Made by a program: the position numbers and the translations under genes | NCBI RefSeq assembly: GCF_014282005.1 | Contig: NZ_JACFTD010000011.1 | Coordinates: forward strand, 1 to 64,000 | Length of the DNA stretch: 64,000 nucleotides | Reading direction: 5' to 3' | DNA from: Sporosarcina sp. BP05 | GTDB lineage: Bacteria; Bacillota; Bacilli; Bacillales_A; Planococcaceae | Shown: piece by piece, positions 37,506 to 48,511 of the stretch | Layout: every line of letters begins with the position of its first letter | Position numbering within the stretch: position 1 is the stretch's first letter | Notes under the pieces: generated by a model | Database searches by the model: none | What the model was told of the DNA's origin: nothing | What the model saw: the letters and a program-made list of their open reading frames with translations, nothing else

Positions 37506-38155
37506 CTTTTTTCGCCTTTAACCAATTGCAGTAAATCCGAAATATGCTGCAACATGTAATCTGGATTGAACGTTTGTAAAAAGGCTTCCCCTTTTGCGGA
37601 CCATGCAACACCCGCTGTACGGACTCCCGCATTTTGTCCACCAACTATATCATGGTAGTTATCACCAATCATAAGGGCTTCATCTACGGTAGCTCCCAAT
37701 CGTTCAAGTGCCAATAAAATCGGTTCTGGGTCAGGCTTCGTTTTCGTTACATCATCCATTGCTATGACTTCGTCAAAGACCCCTTCTACATCAAGAAGTC
37801 CCAAGCCCCGCATAACCATATCTTTTCTCTTTGTTGAAACAATCGCCATTTTCATGCCCGCCGCCTTCAACAACTTCATTGTTTCGGACACACCGTCGAA
37901 CTCGCTAGAAAGTTCATCATGCATCGATTTATTCCACGCTCTGTATTCTTCAATCAGTTGCTCCGTCTTTTCAGGGTCAATCGAATCGAATGTTTCGTGT
38001 AATGTCGGTCCTAGAAACGGTAATATATCGATTCGTTCATATTTTCCTGGGTAGTTTTTTTCAAGGACATATTGAAATGTCCCGATGATCAATTCATTCG
38101 TATCCAGTAATGTTCCGTCAAAATCAAATAGTAGTGTAGTAATTGGTTTAGCCAT
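37502..38155 (-). CDS. ppaX: Pyrophosphatase PpaX
   Basis: A HAD-family phosphatase of 217 residues with LLFDFDGTLLDTNEL (nucleophile Asp), IVSTKRKDM, TKPDPEPILLAL and MIGDNYHDIVGGQNAG. PpaX hydrolyses the pyrophosphate released when HprK removes phosphate from HPr-Ser-P. The start at 38155 follows aaggaggt; the ORF extends further to 38215 inside yvoD but without support. Confidence 0.95.
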   Translation of the reverse strand: MAKPITTLLFDFDGTLLDTNELIIGTFQYVLEKNYPGKYERIDILPFLGPTLHETFDSIDPEKTEQLIEEYRAWNKSMHDELSSEFDGVSETMKLLKAAGMKMAIVSTKRKDMVMRGLGLLDVEGVFDEVIAMDDVTKTKPDPEPILLALERLGATVDEALMIGDNYHDIVGGQNAGVRTAGVAWSAKGEAFLQTFNPDYMLQHISDLLQLVKGEKS

Positions 38156-39092
38156 CTGCAACCGGGACCTCCTTCTTTTTCTGTTGTTCAGACCGTTTCC
38201 AGACATACGCGACAATGATCGTCAGCACGAAGGCCGTTACGACCCTGATAATCAGTAATGGCAGAATAGGAATGCCAAGTGGGATAAAAATCAGTGTATC
38301 TTCTATAACTGCGTGACAAGCAACGAGGAAGATGAATGCTAGTGTTGCGTCCTTCTTGCTCACACCATCCTCTTGTACAGCCTGAATCATAACGCCGGCA
38401 CCATAAGCAAGGCCGATAACTAGACCCGCGACAAGCGTTGTTGAAGCATTCGGTTGTACACCAATTATTTTCGTAAATGGTGCTACTTTCTCAGAAAACT
38501 TCTGCAAATAATGACGATCCTTCAATAACTGGACAAAAATCATTAGTGGGATGACGATTATGGCAAGTTGTAAGACGCCGAATGATGCTTTCTGTACACC
38601 AAGCAATCCAATTTCCAACCAGCCATCTGGTATAGCCGTAATTTGCGGAGCCATACCGTATTGCGCCGTCTCCCCTCCGCCTTTCCATAACAAATTGATG
38701 ACGATACCTGATAGAATAGCTAGCCCATACCGAACAACAATCACGATCCACAGCTTCACACCAACTTTCAGTGCAACGCCTGTTTCAATGAATATATTAT
38801 GCGAAAACGACAACATGACAGCAATGATGAATACTTCCTTGACAGTCATTTCCAACGATAAAATACCGGCAATTCCCGCATACAGATTGAGTGCATTACC
38901 AAGCACCAACGGAATCGCCGCTTCTCCACTCAGACCGAATATCCCCATAAACGGTGCAACAAGTTTAATAAGCCACGGCAACACCGGTGTATGCTGTAAA
39001 ATGATGACAAGTACTGTGATTGGAAAGATGATTTTCCCCAGTGTCCACGTTGTCAGAAGTCCCGCCTTTAACCCCTTTTGAAGCGTCCCCAT
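38148..39092 (-). CDS. yvoD: Nucleoside-recognition (Gate) membrane protein YvoD
   Basis: The 314-residue protein has about eight membrane helices (IIFPITVLVIILQHTPVLPW; IAIIVIPLMIFVQLL; ITIIVAYVW near the end) and the nucleoside-recognition/Gate domain pattern. The transported or sensed molecule is unknown. It sits between lgt and ppaX with 8-base overlap into ppaX. Confidence 0.9.
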   Translation of the reverse strand: MGTLQKGLKAGLLTTWTLGKIIFPITVLVIILQHTPVLPWLIKLVAPFMGIFGLSGEAAIPLVLGNALNLYAGIAGILSLEMTVKEVFIIAVMLSFSHNIFIETGVALKVGVKLWIVIVVRYGLAILSGIVINLLWKGGGETAQYGMAPQITAIPDGWLEIGLLGVQKASFGVLQLAIIVIPLMIFVQLLKDRHYLQKFSEKVAPFTKIIGVQPNASTTLVAGLVIGLAYGAGVMIQAVQEDGVSKKDATLAFIFLVACHAVIEDTLIFIPLGIPILPLLIIRVVTAFVLTIIVAYVWKRSEQQKKKEVPVADG

Positions 39093-39107
39093 TTCTCAAA
39101 CCCCTTT

Positions 39108-39917
39108 TTATTTATCTTGATAATTCACATTTACTTTTTGAACATATCTTCGCACTATGAAAACCGCGATTGCAACAATGATTGTGATGACGGATACTAG
39201 CTGCGCCGCCCGAAGTTCACCGATGACATATAAACTGTCCGTTCGCATTCCTTCGATGAAGAAGCGCCCAGCAGAATACCAGACAAGGTAGAAAAGAAAC
39301 ATTTCGCCGCGCTTCAAGTTCACTTTGCGCAATGAAATAATAATGACTAGCCCAACAATATTCCACATCGATTCATAAAGGAATGTCGGATGATACGTCA
39401 CGCCTTCAATCGTCATCTGGTTCATAATCCAATCAGGAATAATCGTTGTTTCAATGAACTTTTCTGAAACAGGACCACCGTGCGCTTCCTGATTCATGAA
39501 ATTTCCCCAGCGGCCAATAATTTGACCAATCAACAGTCCAGCTGCTGCAATATCAACCACTTTCCAAAATGAAATACCTCTCTTTTTCGTGAAGAAGTAC
39601 GTCGTAATGAAGGCACCAATTAATGCACCATGGATAGCGATGCCGCCCTCCCAAATTTGAATAATTTGTCCCGGATGGTCTTTATAATAATCCCACGAGA
39701 AAATAACATAGTAAATTCGCGCACTAACAATCGCGATTGGAACAGCCCAAATGAGCAGGTCCGTCAAAAAATCCGGATGCATTCCGCGCTTCACCATTTC
39801 TTTTTGAACAACAATGAATGCGAGTACAATCCCTAGTGCAATTAAGATCCCATACCACCTGACTTCCAGTGGACCTAGTGAAAATGCAATCGGGTTTATT
39901 GCAAGTACATTAAACAT
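39108..39917 (-). CDS. lgt: Prolipoprotein diacylglyceryl transferase
   Basis: The 269-residue membrane enzyme transfers diacylglyceryl from phosphatidylglycerol to the lipobox Cys of prelipoproteins. It shows EVRWYGILIALGIVLAF, GGIAIHGALIGA and the signature GRWGNFMNQEAHGG near residue 140, plus a C-terminal helix. PrsA, encoded at 54280, is one likely substrate. It follows hprK by about 30 bases. Confidence 0.97.
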   Translation of the reverse strand: MFNVLAINPIAFSLGPLEVRWYGILIALGIVLAFIVVQKEMVKRGMHPDFLTDLLIWAVPIAIVSARIYYVIFSWDYYKDHPGQIIQIWEGGIAIHGALIGAFITTYFFTKKRGISFWKVVDIAAAGLLIGQIIGRWGNFMNQEAHGGPVSEKFIETTIIPDWIMNQMTIEGVTYHPTFLYESMWNIVGLVIIISLRKVNLKRGEMFLFYLVWYSAGRFFIEGMRTDSLYVIGELRAAQLVSVITIIVAIAVFIVRRYVQKVNVNYQDK

Positions 39918-39947
39918 GTATCAACCTATCCTTTCTCCATCAATCAT

Positions 39948-40874
39948 TTACTTTCGATTCACTTTAATTTCAGCGGCAAGTTTTTTCGTAAACTCTTCTG
40001 CTGCATTAACACCAAGCTTCTTCATTCGATAATCCATTGCTGCAACTTCAATTATGACAGACAAGTTACGTCCTGGTCTTACCGGTACAGTCAGCTTCGT
40101 CAATTCCGAATCCATAATTTTCATCTTTTCTTCATCAATACCAAGTCGGTCATAAATCTTATCCTGATCCCAAAATTCAAGATCGATGATAATTAATATT
40201 CGTTTATCACTTTTCACGGCGCTGGCCCCGAACAATGTCATCATATCAACAATCCCAACTCCACGGATTTCAAGCATATGTTCAAGCAGTTTTGGTGGAT
40301 TTCCAATCAACACATTTTTAGCTACCTGTCTAATTTCCACAAGGTCATCAGCTACCAATCGATGACCCCTTTTCACAAGTTCAAGAGCAGTTTCACTTTT
40401 CCCCACACCACTCTTGCCCGTGATCAGTATGCCAATTCCATAAACATCTACAAGTACCCCATGAAGGGCTGTCATTGGTGCAAGTCTGCCACTTAGATAA
40501 TTCGTCAGCATACCCGAAAATCGTGTCGTTGGAACATCCGTTTTCAACACAGGAATGCCTTTACTCTCGGCAGCCTCAATCAATTCAATCGGCACTTCCA
40601 TTTCATGTGCCACAATGATGGCCGGCGTAGTTTCTGAACAGAGTCTTTTCATCCGATCTATCCGTTCTACTTCTTTTAAATTCGCGAAAAATGATAGTTC
40701 TGTTTTGCCCAAAAGTTGAACACGATCCGCCAGATAATAATCGAAATAACCAGCCATTTCAAGTCCAGGCCTTGAAATATCACTCGTATGTATTTGACGC
40801 TCAATGCCGGCTTCTCCTGCGCATAGTTCAAGAAAAAGTTTTTCTTGAACATCCTTTACTGTTACATAAGACAT
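39948..40874 (-). CDS. hprK: HPr kinase/phosphorylase
   Basis: The 308-residue bifunctional enzyme phosphorylates Ser46 of HPr and Crh, and reverses it, in response to fructose 1,6-bisphosphate and phosphate. N-terminal domain to ~130; Walker [21 protein letters not shown] near 153; catalytic [12 protein letters not shown]; signature [15 protein letters not shown]-terminal [18 protein letters not shown]. It is the first gene of its operon and divergent to the amidase gene at 41009. Confidence 0.98.
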   Translation of the reverse strand: MSYVTVKDVQEKLFLELCAGEAGIERQIHTSDISRPGLEMAGYFDYYLADRVQLLGKTELSFFANLKEVERIDRMKRLCSETTPAIIVAHEMEVPIELIEAAESKGIPVLKTDVPTTRFSGMLTNYLSGRLAPMTALHGVLVDVYGIGILITGKSGVGKSETALELVKRGHRLVADDLVEIRQVAKNVLIGNPPKLLEHMLEIRGVGIVDMMTLFGASAVKSDKRILIIIDLEFWDQDKIYDRLGIDEEKMKIMDSELTKLTVPVRPGRNLSVIIEVAAMDYRMKKLGVNAAEEFTKKLAAEIKVNRK

Positions 40875-41008
40875 TAACTCGCCCCTTTTCTATATATTCA
40901 AACGTCTATACCCTATTTTACCATGCACAATTTCAAATGAAATGATTTAGTGCCGAGACTGTCCACTTCTAAACTCTTTTTTCCTATATAGGGGATAAGG
41001 AGGGGAAG

Positions 41009-41569
41009 ATGTTGACGACACTACTAATTGATGCGGGGCACGGTCCTGAGACAGCGGGAAAACGCTCACCAGACGGGCTATTGCGGGAATTCAGCTTTAA
41101 CAGTGCTGTTGCAGATCTTGTAAAACAATTTCTTATTGAAGAAGGCTTCACAGTCATTTTTGCACATAAAGCACAAGAAGATGTACCACTTACCACAAGG
41201 ATAAAGCTTGCCAACAGTCTTACTGTTGATGCATTTGTATCTATCCACGCAAATGCGTTTGGTAATGACTGGAACAGCGCTAATGGAATCGAGACATTTG
41301 TTTACCCTACAGCCAGTAAAGCGTCTATAGCACTTGCTTCCCTCGTGCAAAGTGCGTTAATAACAGCTTGCAATAGAACCGACCGCGGCGTGAAGAAAGC
41401 GAACTACGCTGTCCTACGTGAAACTCGGATACCCGCAATACTTATTGAATGCGGATTCATGACAAATCGAGAAGAAGCCGCGTTATTAATGAGGAAAGCA
41501 TACAGGCTGCAGTGTGCAAGGGCAATTGCCCACGCACTATCAACTTGGATTTATCGAGGGAAAAAGTAA
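41009..41569 (+). CDS. N-acetylmuramoyl-L-alanine amidase (Amidase_3)
   Basis: A 186-residue stand-alone catalytic domain. Zinc ligands are visible: His in LIDAGHGPET, Glu in LLREFSFN, His in FVSIHANAF, and the catalytic Glu in LIECGFMTN. There is no signal peptide or cell-wall-binding domain, which is unusual unless export depends on another route or it acts on peptidoglycan fragments. Ribosome site ggaggggaag. It resembles the CwlC/CwlD group; sporulation role is possible but unproven. Confidence 0.88.
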   Translation: MLTTLLIDAGHGPETAGKRSPDGLLREFSFNSAVADLVKQFLIEEGFTVIFAHKAQEDVPLTTRIKLANSLTVDAFVSIHANAFGNDWNSANGIETFVYPTASKASIALASLVQSALITACNRTDRGVKKANYAVLRETRIPAILIECGFMTNREEAALLMRKAYRLQCARAIAHALSTWIYRGKK

Positions 41570-41682
41570 CAATATATGTTGAGATAAAGAATTCCATTGA
41601 ATTCGCTACGGCGCTAGGGGGTGCCTTCCGCCCCTTGTAAGGCGTCTTCGCTAAGTTCACATAGGTATTCATTTGTTTAACA

Positions 41683-41947
41683 TATATATAGTTGGCACTA
41701 TTTATTTGGAATCGACTAGGCGGTAAATCTCACCAGTATAACGAACAAATCTAGCGAAGAAGCGACACTAATGAAAGGCAGCCCAATATTGCCGCGTCCT
41801 GCGGCAAAGGCTGCACACCCGCATCCTGCAGGCGCCGGAGCAATCAGACCGACAGTGATCTTCTGACGGGCTGATTGCGAAAGCCATCACCAAGCGACAA
41901 AGCGGCGTTGGAAGAACATTCTATTTGTTAAGTGCCGACTATATAGT
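41683..41947. mobile_element. MITE-like element with imperfect terminal inverted repeats
   Basis: Left end tatatagttggcacta (41685-41700) mirrors the right end agtgccgactatatagt (41931-41947), and the pairing continues inward (atttatttggaat versus attctatttgtt). The ~265-bp interior has no ORF and includes GC-rich ccgcgtcctgcggcaaaggc. A shared motif (gccttccNNN..tgtaaggcg-c/t-cttcgcta) lies just left at 41623-41652 and again near 50995. Confidence 0.6.
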
Positions 41948-41959
41948 TTCATCCCAATG

Positions 41960-42006
41960 AAAAAGGACTGTTATTACACCGATTTTGGTGTAACAGCAGT
42001 CCTTTT
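41960..42006 (-). terminator. Terminator of the DUF4097 gene
   Basis: aaaaaggactg..ttacacc pairs with ggtgtaa..cagtccttttt in a long stem directly after the stop at 42013. Confidence 0.85.
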
Positions 42007-42012
42007 TATACG

Positions 42013-43215
42013 TTATTCTTTTTTAGCGTTATAACAAACGAGAACTGAACCCGTTTTCGCTTCTCCAAAAATGTGTAACGGAGATGGATTTCCTTCTACG
42101 TCCTTTTTAAAACGGATTGTCCGATGTAACAATTGTTCCTGTTCGATAGTCCGATCGACATCATCAAGTTTCAAGTCCAATCGCCCTATATTGGATGCAA
42201 TTTCACCTGATAAGGCAACGCCTGTTGGAATGTAAATTTCAACTGTACCGCTTATTGTTTTTGCTTCAATTTTCTCTGCAGCCGGATCTGTCGTTGTAAC
42301 GACGACATGTCCGTTTAATGATTGTGCCTCCACATCTTTCACAGCACCATCAATGTAAACGCGCCCGTTCAAGGTTTCTGCCTCAATTGTAGTAGCAGTC
42401 ACACCAGTCAGACCGATTGAGCCATTCACGGTTTCGAACTCACCGTTGTTGAACGTCAATCCGGCAATCTCGATTTTCCCGTTTGCAGTCTTCACTTTTA
42501 CCTTTTCGGCAGTTGCATCTTTCATTTTAAATGAGCCGTTCAGTAAACGTGCGGAAATTCTCGCGTAATCCTTTTTCGGGATGAATAATTCAACATTTAC
42601 TTGAACCATTTTCAAATCGCTTGAAATTCTTATTTTCCCTTCGTCATTAACGAACAGTAACTTATCAAGAAAATCGTTTTTCGCTTTTTCTTCTGATTCA
42701 CTATTATAGGTTTTTACCGTGAAGTCTGCTCGTACTTCTTCCGTTTCCCCGGTATGGATTGTCACTTTACCGTTGTCGATATCAATGATGACTTCGTCGA
42801 TTTCGGTTGCCGGCTTAGTTATTGTATGTTCGAACGTAACTGTATTGCCAAATGGCGAATCAAAGTCGAATGATTTCACTTTTTGAACAGCCGTCTGCAT
42901 GAATTGCATGAATCTGTCTCCAACGTTCGTAAAATCCTTTGTCAAATCTTCAAGGAATTCATCCATAGAAGGCTGATTTTGATCCTCGTCTTCGATAACA
43001 GGCTCAGCCTTTTCAAATGGACCTTTTTTTTCTTGTTGTTTTGGTTCACTATATTGTTCTTCCAATTCTTGCGACTCTACAGTAACCTTTTTAGCCTCAG
43101 CGTTTTTTTCCACTTGACCCGTTTTCCCTAATGTTTCTAGAAGTGTCAATGCTTCCTCGGTCGTGATCGTACCGTTTTCCAGCATTGCTAAAATCCGTTT
43201 CCGTTCATTTTGCAT
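42013..43215 (-). CDS. DUF4097 (YvlB-like) adhesin-type protein
   Basis: The 400-residue protein has an N-terminal short helical domain (RKRILAMLENGTITTEEALT) typical of YvlB/SHOCT-like proteins, an acidic linker, and a long beta-repeat region with DUF4097 character (KVKTANGKIEIAGLTFNNGE, FETVNGSIGLTGV, ETLNGRVYIDGAV, SLNGHVVVTTT). In B. subtilis such genes belong to the yvlABCD/LiaRS-type envelope stress set. It precedes no partner here and lies downstream of uvrA in the opposite reading context. Start at 43215 or 43218 (two adjacent Met codons). Confidence 0.85.
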   Translation of the reverse strand: MQNERKRILAMLENGTITTEEALTLLETLGKTGQVEKNAEAKKVTVESQELEEQYSEPKQQEKKGPFEKAEPVIEDEDQNQPSMDEFLEDLTKDFTNVGDRFMQFMQTAVQKVKSFDFDSPFGNTVTFEHTITKPATEIDEVIIDIDNGKVTIHTGETEEVRADFTVKTYNSESEEKAKNDFLDKLLFVNDEGKIRISSDLKMVQVNVELFIPKKDYARISARLLNGSFKMKDATAEKVKVKTANGKIEIAGLTFNNGEFETVNGSIGLTGVTATTIEAETLNGRVYIDGAVKDVEAQSLNGHVVVTTTDPAAEKIEAKTISGTVEIYIPTGVALSGEIASNIGRLDLKLDDVDRTIEQEQLLHRTIRFKKDVEGNPSPLHIFGEAKTGSVLVCYNAKKE

Positions 43216-43300
43216 CATTACGCCCCCTAGTATTGTGGTGATCCGGATTTCTCCGTTATTTTATGACTATCTATATATACGAGTGGATGTGGAAAAGGTT

Positions 43301-46174
43301 TCATTTCGAAACTTTTTCCGCATCTTCAATCATCATATCCATTCGTTTTCGTTCACGCTCAAGAACTGGTTTTAAATAATAACCTGTATATGAAACTGTG
43401 GATTCTGCCACTTTTTCTGGCGTACCTGTTGCGATAATTTGCCCGCCTTTATCGCCACCTTCAGGCCCTATGTCGATAATGTAATCGACAGTTTTAATAA
43501 CGTCCAGATTATGCTCGATAACGAGTACAGTATTCCCTGTATCGACAAGGCGCTGCAATACAATAAGTAATTTGGCAATATCATGGACATGAAGCCCCGT
43601 CGTCGGTTCGTCAAGAATATAAAACGATTTTCCATTCGAGCGCTTGTGCAGCTCAGAAGCAAGTTTCACCCGTTGCGCTTCCCCACCCGATAATGTTGTT
43701 GCCGGCTGGCCTAGATTAATATAACCTAGACCAACATCAACAATCGTCTGGAGCTTACGGCTAATTTTAGGTATATTTTCAAAAAACACGAGTGCATCAT
43801 CTACCGTCATAGCAAGGACATCCGCAATATTTTTTCCTTTATAGGTTACTTCGAGTGTTTCTCTATTATATCGTTTTCCATGACAAACTTCACAAGGTAC
43901 ATAGACGTCCGGTAAGAAGTGCATTTCGATTTTAATGATTCCATCGCCACGACAAGCTTCACAACGACCACCCTTAACGTTAAAGCTGAAGCGCCCTTTT
44001 TTATAACCGCGGACTTTGGCTTCGTTCGTAGAAGCAAACATATCCCGTACATCATCAAACATGCCTGTATAGGTCGCAGGATTGGATCTCGGCGTCCGCC
44101 CAATTGGGGACTGGTCGATTTCAATGACTTTTTCAAGTTCTTCAAGCCCTATAGCAGATTTATATTGGCCCGGTTTCTGCTTAGAACGATTCAATTTCTG
44201 GGCGAGCACTTTGTAAAGTACTTGATTGATAAGCGTGCTTTTCCCCGATCCTGAAACACCTGTCACAGCTATGAATTGGCCTAGTGGAATATCTACATTT
44301 ACATTTTTTAAATTATTTTCAGATGCACCTTTAATGACTATTTTTCGTCCATCCAGTTTACGTCTTTCCAACGGCAGCGGGATAAACTTCTTGCCACTCA
44401 AGTATTGACCTGTCAGTGAGTTAGGGTCATTCATCACTTTTTCAGGTGTACCTGCAGAAACGATTTCTCCCCCCGCAACACCCGCACCAGGTCCGATATC
44501 AATTAAATAATCGGCAGCCATCATCGTATCTTCATCATGCTCAACTACAATCAATGTATTGCCGATGTCGCGCATACTTTTCAATGTACCAATTAAGCGG
44601 TCGTTATCGCGCTGATGAAGTCCAATAGATGGTTCATCTAAAATATAAAGAACGCCCGTCAGTCTTGAACCAATTTGCGTTGCCAATCGAATCCGCTGTG
44701 CTTCTCCGCCAGATAGCGTTCCAGCCGCCCTCGATAACGACAAATAATCGAGTCCAACATTAATTAGGAATCCAAGACGCTCTTCGATTTCACGTAATAT
44801 AAGCTTCGCAATTTGCTTATCTTTTTCTGACAGCACAAGATTTTTGAAAAACTGGTCTGCCTCAGTAATAGACAATTCCGTAACTTTTCCAACATGTATG
44901 CCATTCACTTTTACCGCGAGCGACTCTTCCTTTAAACGGTATCCGGCACATGTTGGACACGGCCTCTGTGACATATACTTCTCCATCTGTTCTCGGATAT
45001 AATCTGAAGAGGTTTCTTTATAGCGACGTTCTACATTTGCCAAAACACCTTCGAAGTAGATATTGCTATCTCTCGTGCCACCAAATTCGTTAGTGTAACG
45101 GAATCGAATTTTTTCATCTTTTGAGCCATTTAATATTTTATCAAGTTCATCGTCTGCCAATTCATTTACCGGCACATCCATGGATATGCCAAAATGATCC
45201 GCAACAGTTTTTAAGAGTTCCGGATAGTATTGTGAACTTGTCGGTTCCCACGGCGCAATCGCATGATCTTTTAACGATAGCGTTAGGTCTGGCATGATTA
45301 ATTCCGGGTCAACTTCTTGCTTTGTCCCCAGCCCATCACATTCCTGACAAGCACCAAATGGACTGTTGAATGAAAACATTCTTGGTTCAAGTTCACCAAT
45401 TGAAAATCCGCATAATGGGCAAGCATGATGTTCACTGAACAAGAGTTCTTCCCCGTCCATGACGTCAACCAATACAGTTCCATCCGCGAGACGAAGCGCT
45501 GATTCAAGAGAGTCGCTTAGGCGTGCAGCAATATCTTCTTTCATAACAATCCGGTCGATGACAACTTCTATCGTATGCTTCTTGTTTTTGTTCAATTCAA
45601 TATTGTCGTCGAGGTCTATGATTTCACCGTTGACACGAATTCGCACATACCCTTGTTTCTTAATGTCTTCGATTAATTTTACATGTGTTCCTTTACGACC
45701 TGATACAATAGGTGCCAGAACTTGAATACGTGCACGCTCCGGTAATTTCATAAGGTGGTCAACCATTTGCTCAATTGTCTGTGACGAAATTTCCGTTCCG
45801 TGAATCGGGCAGATTGGTTTGCCTACACGAGCATAAAGAAGACGGAGATAGTCGTATATTTCCGTCGCAGTTCCGACGGTCGAGCGGGGATTGCGGCTTG
45901 TCGTCTTTTGATCAATTGAAATTGCAGGGGATAGTCCTTCAATGACATCCACATCCGGCTTGTCCATCTGACCTAGAAACTGTCTTGCATAAGAAGATAG
46001 TGATTCAACGTACCTCCGCTGTCCTTCAGCGTAAATTGTATCGAATGCGAGTGAAGATTTTCCCGACCCCGAAAGTCCTGTCATGACGACCAATTTGTCA
46101 CGTGGAATATTTATGTCAATGTTCTTTAAATTATTCGCGCGTGCGCCTTGTATGATGATTTCTTTATTCTTCAT
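43301..46174 (-). CDS. uvrA: Excinuclease ABC subunit A
   Basis: The 957-residue damage-recognition ATPase has two ABC modules. Walker A motifs [20 protein letters not shown] (~35) and [17 protein letters not shown] (~640); signatures [14 protein letters not shown] and [14 protein letters not shown]; zinc fingers CPLCG..CQECDG, CPTCAG and [14 protein letters not shown]. The protein ends in a short charged tail. It follows uvrB by 7 bases and shares its SOS promoter. Confidence 0.98.
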   Translation of the reverse strand: MKNKEIIIQGARANNLKNIDINIPRDKLVVMTGLSGSGKSSLAFDTIYAEGQRRYVESLSSYARQFLGQMDKPDVDVIEGLSPAISIDQKTTSRNPRSTVGTATEIYDYLRLLYARVGKPICPIHGTEISSQTIEQMVDHLMKLPERARIQVLAPIVSGRKGTHVKLIEDIKKQGYVRIRVNGEIIDLDDNIELNKNKKHTIEVVIDRIVMKEDIAARLSDSLESALRLADGTVLVDVMDGEELLFSEHHACPLCGFSIGELEPRMFSFNSPFGACQECDGLGTKQEVDPELIMPDLTLSLKDHAIAPWEPTSSQYYPELLKTVADHFGISMDVPVNELADDELDKILNGSKDEKIRFRYTNEFGGTRDSNIYFEGVLANVERRYKETSSDYIREQMEKYMSQRPCPTCAGYRLKEESLAVKVNGIHVGKVTELSITEADQFFKNLVLSEKDKQIAKLILREIEERLGFLINVGLDYLSLSRAAGTLSGGEAQRIRLATQIGSRLTGVLYILDEPSIGLHQRDNDRLIGTLKSMRDIGNTLIVVEHDEDTMMAADYLIDIGPGAGVAGGEIVSAGTPEKVMNDPNSLTGQYLSGKKFIPLPLERRKLDGRKIVIKGASENNLKNVNVDIPLGQFIAVTGVSGSGKSTLINQVLYKVLAQKLNRSKQKPGQYKSAIGLEELEKVIEIDQSPIGRTPRSNPATYTGMFDDVRDMFASTNEAKVRGYKKGRFSFNVKGGRCEACRGDGIIKIEMHFLPDVYVPCEVCHGKRYNRETLEVTYKGKNIADVLAMTVDDALVFFENIPKISRKLQTIVDVGLGYINLGQPATTLSGGEAQRVKLASELHKRSNGKSFYILDEPTTGLHVHDIAKLLIVLQRLVDTGNTVLVIEHNLDVIKTVDYIIDIGPEGGDKGGQIIATGTPEKVAESTVSYTGYYLKPVLERERKRMDMMIEDAEKVSK

Positions 46175-46181
46175 AAAAACC

Positions 46182-48164
46182 CTACCTTTCAGCCTTCAAT
46201 TCCATGATCGTATCCCTTAGTTCAGCAGCACGTTCGAAGTCGAGTGCTTTCGCCGCCTCTTTCATCTCTTTTTCCAAAGTGACAAGAAGCGTTGTCTTTT
46301 CGTCTTTTGTCAATTTCTTGCCCTGTGTTACTTTTTCTAAATAGGAAATAGCTTCTTCTGATACTGCGGTTGCGCGAATCACATCACGGATTTCCTTTTT
46401 AATTGTCGTCGGCGTTATGCCATGCTCTTCATTGTATTTTCGTTGAATATCCCGACGTCGCTCCGTTTCACCAATTGCCTTCGCCATGGAGTCCGTCACC
46501 CTATCTGCATACAAAATAACATGTCCATTGGAGTTACGGGCAGCGCGGCCCATCGTCTGAATAAGTGCTCGCTCAGAACGAAGAAATCCTTCTTTATCTG
46601 CATCTAAGATTACAACAAGTGATACCTCTGGAATATCTATCCCTTCCCTTAAGAGGTTAATCCCTACTAAGACATCATATGTGCCTATTCGCAGTTCTCG
46701 TAACGTTTCAATTCGTTCAAGTGTTTTAATATCAGAATGAAGGTATTGAACTTTTATACCAATTTCCTTCAAGTAATCGGTCAAGTCTTCGGACATTTTC
46801 TTTGTTAACGTCGTAATTAAAACTCGTTCGTTCTTTTTCGTCCGTTCTCTAATTTGACCTATCAAATCATCAATCTGTCCTTCAATTGGACGGATTTCAA
46901 TCGTCGGATCTAGTAGTCCAGTCGGGCGGATAATTTGTTGAACCATTTCGGGAGTGTGCTCGATTTCGTAAGGACCTGGTGTCGCAGAAACATAAATCGC
47001 TTCGTGGACATGGTCTTCGAATTCTTGGAATGTCAGCGGTCTGTTGTCGAGTGCTGAAGGCAGACGGAAACCATGTTCAACAAGGACATTTTTCCGTGCC
47101 TGGTCACCGTTATACATACCGCGGATTTGTGGTAGTGAGACATGACTTTCATCAACAATAATAAGAAAGTCATCTGGGAAATAGTCAAGCAGCGTATACG
47201 GGATCGCTCCAGCAGGACGAAGCGTTAAATGGCGAGAATAGTTTTCGATACCCGAACAGAAGCCCATTTCCCGCATCATTTCAAGATCATAGCGTGTCCG
47301 CTGTTCAAGGCGCTGTGCTTCCAACAGTTTGTCCTGGGAACGAAATTCTTTCAAACGTTCTTCTAGTTCTATCTCAATGTTCTCAATTGCCTTGACCATC
47401 TTTTCTTCACCGGTGACAAAGTGAGATGCGGGGAATATGGCGACGTGTTCACGTTCGCCGAGAATTTCACCTGTCAGTGAGTCCACTTCGCGAATCCGTT
47501 CGATTTCATCCCCGAAAAACTCGATTCGTAAGCAATGTTCATCCTGGGATGCTGGCAAAAGTTCAACAACATCGCCGCGTACTCGGAACGTCCCCCGAGT
47601 GAAGCTTATGTCATTCCGTTCGTATTGAATATCTACAAATCTACGTAACAGTTCATTACGTCCGATTTCCATACCTGGACGGAGAGATACAACATGTGCG
47701 CTGTATTCTTCTGGGGAACCTAGGCCGTAAATGCAGGAGACAGAGGCTACAATGAGCACGTCATTCCTTTCAAATAAGGAAGATGTGGCAGAGTGTCGCA
47801 ATTTATCAATTTCGTCATTGATACTTGAGTCTTTTTCAATAAAGGTGTCGGTATGTGCAATATACGCTTCTGGCTGATAATAATCATAGAAACTGACGAA
47901 ATATTCAACAGCATTATCAGGAAAAAACTCTTTAAATTCACTATATAATTGACCCGCTAATGTTTTGTTGTGAGCCATAACGAGAGTCGGTTTATTAATT
48001 TCCGTTAAGACATTCGAAACCGTGAACGTCTTCCCAGTCCCGGTTGCACCGAGCAAAGTTTGGTGCTTCTCACCTCGGTTATGTCCTTCTACTAGTTGTG
48101 CGATTGCAGACGGCTGATCGCCTTGTGGTGTATAAGGGGCTTGCAAATTGAATTTTCCGATCAT
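46182..48164 (-). CDS. uvrB: Excinuclease ABC subunit B
   Basis: The 660-residue helicase-like protein loads at damage with UvrA and recruits UvrC. Walker [16 protein letters not shown] (~40), the damage-probing beta-hairpin [18 protein letters not shown] box, and motif VI region [17 protein letters not shown]. The C-terminal UVR motif [18 protein letters not shown] binds UvrC. Ribosome site gaggag. A LexA box lies upstream. Confidence 0.98.
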   Translation of the reverse strand: MIGKFNLQAPYTPQGDQPSAIAQLVEGHNRGEKHQTLLGATGTGKTFTVSNVLTEINKPTLVMAHNKTLAGQLYSEFKEFFPDNAVEYFVSFYDYYQPEAYIAHTDTFIEKDSSINDEIDKLRHSATSSLFERNDVLIVASVSCIYGLGSPEEYSAHVVSLRPGMEIGRNELLRRFVDIQYERNDISFTRGTFRVRGDVVELLPASQDEHCLRIEFFGDEIERIREVDSLTGEILGEREHVAIFPASHFVTGEEKMVKAIENIEIELEERLKEFRSQDKLLEAQRLEQRTRYDLEMMREMGFCSGIENYSRHLTLRPAGAIPYTLLDYFPDDFLIIVDESHVSLPQIRGMYNGDQARKNVLVEHGFRLPSALDNRPLTFQEFEDHVHEAIYVSATPGPYEIEHTPEMVQQIIRPTGLLDPTIEIRPIEGQIDDLIGQIRERTKKNERVLITTLTKKMSEDLTDYLKEIGIKVQYLHSDIKTLERIETLRELRIGTYDVLVGINLLREGIDIPEVSLVVILDADKEGFLRSERALIQTMGRAARNSNGHVILYADRVTDSMAKAIGETERRRDIQRKYNEEHGITPTTIKKEIRDVIRATAVSEEAISYLEKVTQGKKLTKDEKTTLLVTLEKEMKEAAKALDFERAAELRDTIMELKAER

Positions 48165-48230
48165 CGGAAAAACCTCCTCTATCAGTTACTTCTATCTTAT
48201 CACTTTACTCATCTTTTGACGAGCAAAAAG

Positions 48231-48244
48231 CGAACGTACGTTTT
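48231..48244. promoter_or_regulatory. LexA (SOS) operator of uvrBA
   Basis: cgaacgtacgtttt matches the Bacillus LexA box CGAACRNRYGTTYG at all but the last position, 67 bases upstream of the uvrB start. It predicts DNA-damage induction, as known for uvrBA in B. subtilis. Confidence 0.85.
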
Positions 48245-48263
48245 TTCACTAATTCCCGACGTT

Positions 48264-48430
48264 TGTTGATTAACCATTTAGTTACATAAAACACTGGTGA
48301 GAAGGGCTTGATTACCTTCATTTTCACTGGACTATTTTCGGCCCGCTTACGGCTATCTATTCATGACAGATTTACTGAGGGGGTCCTAGTGTGTGATCAA
48401 GTTATTGCTGGTTACTTTGGTTAATCAACA
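48264..48430. mobile_element. MITE-like element, compact copy
   Basis: Perfect 13-bp terminal inverted repeats, tgttgattaacca (48264-48276) and tggttaatcaaca (48418-48430), bound 167 bp without coding capacity. The inside matches, in inverse orientation, both ends of the larger element at 55239-55963 (for example ctattcatgacagatttactgag). No transposase is near, so it is a non-autonomous element. Confidence 0.85.
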
Positions 48431-48468
48431 GGCGTGCTAATTTTCCCATTTTATAAAACACACAGAAA

Positions 48469-48500
48469 AAAACGCTGCATGTCTATTCAACATGTAGCGT
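48469..48500 (-). terminator. Terminator of the IDEAL-domain gene
   Basis: acgctgcatg and catgtagcgt arms form a 10-bp stem (one mismatch); on the minus strand seven T follow. Confidence 0.85.
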
Positions 48501-48511
48501 CCTAACATTTT

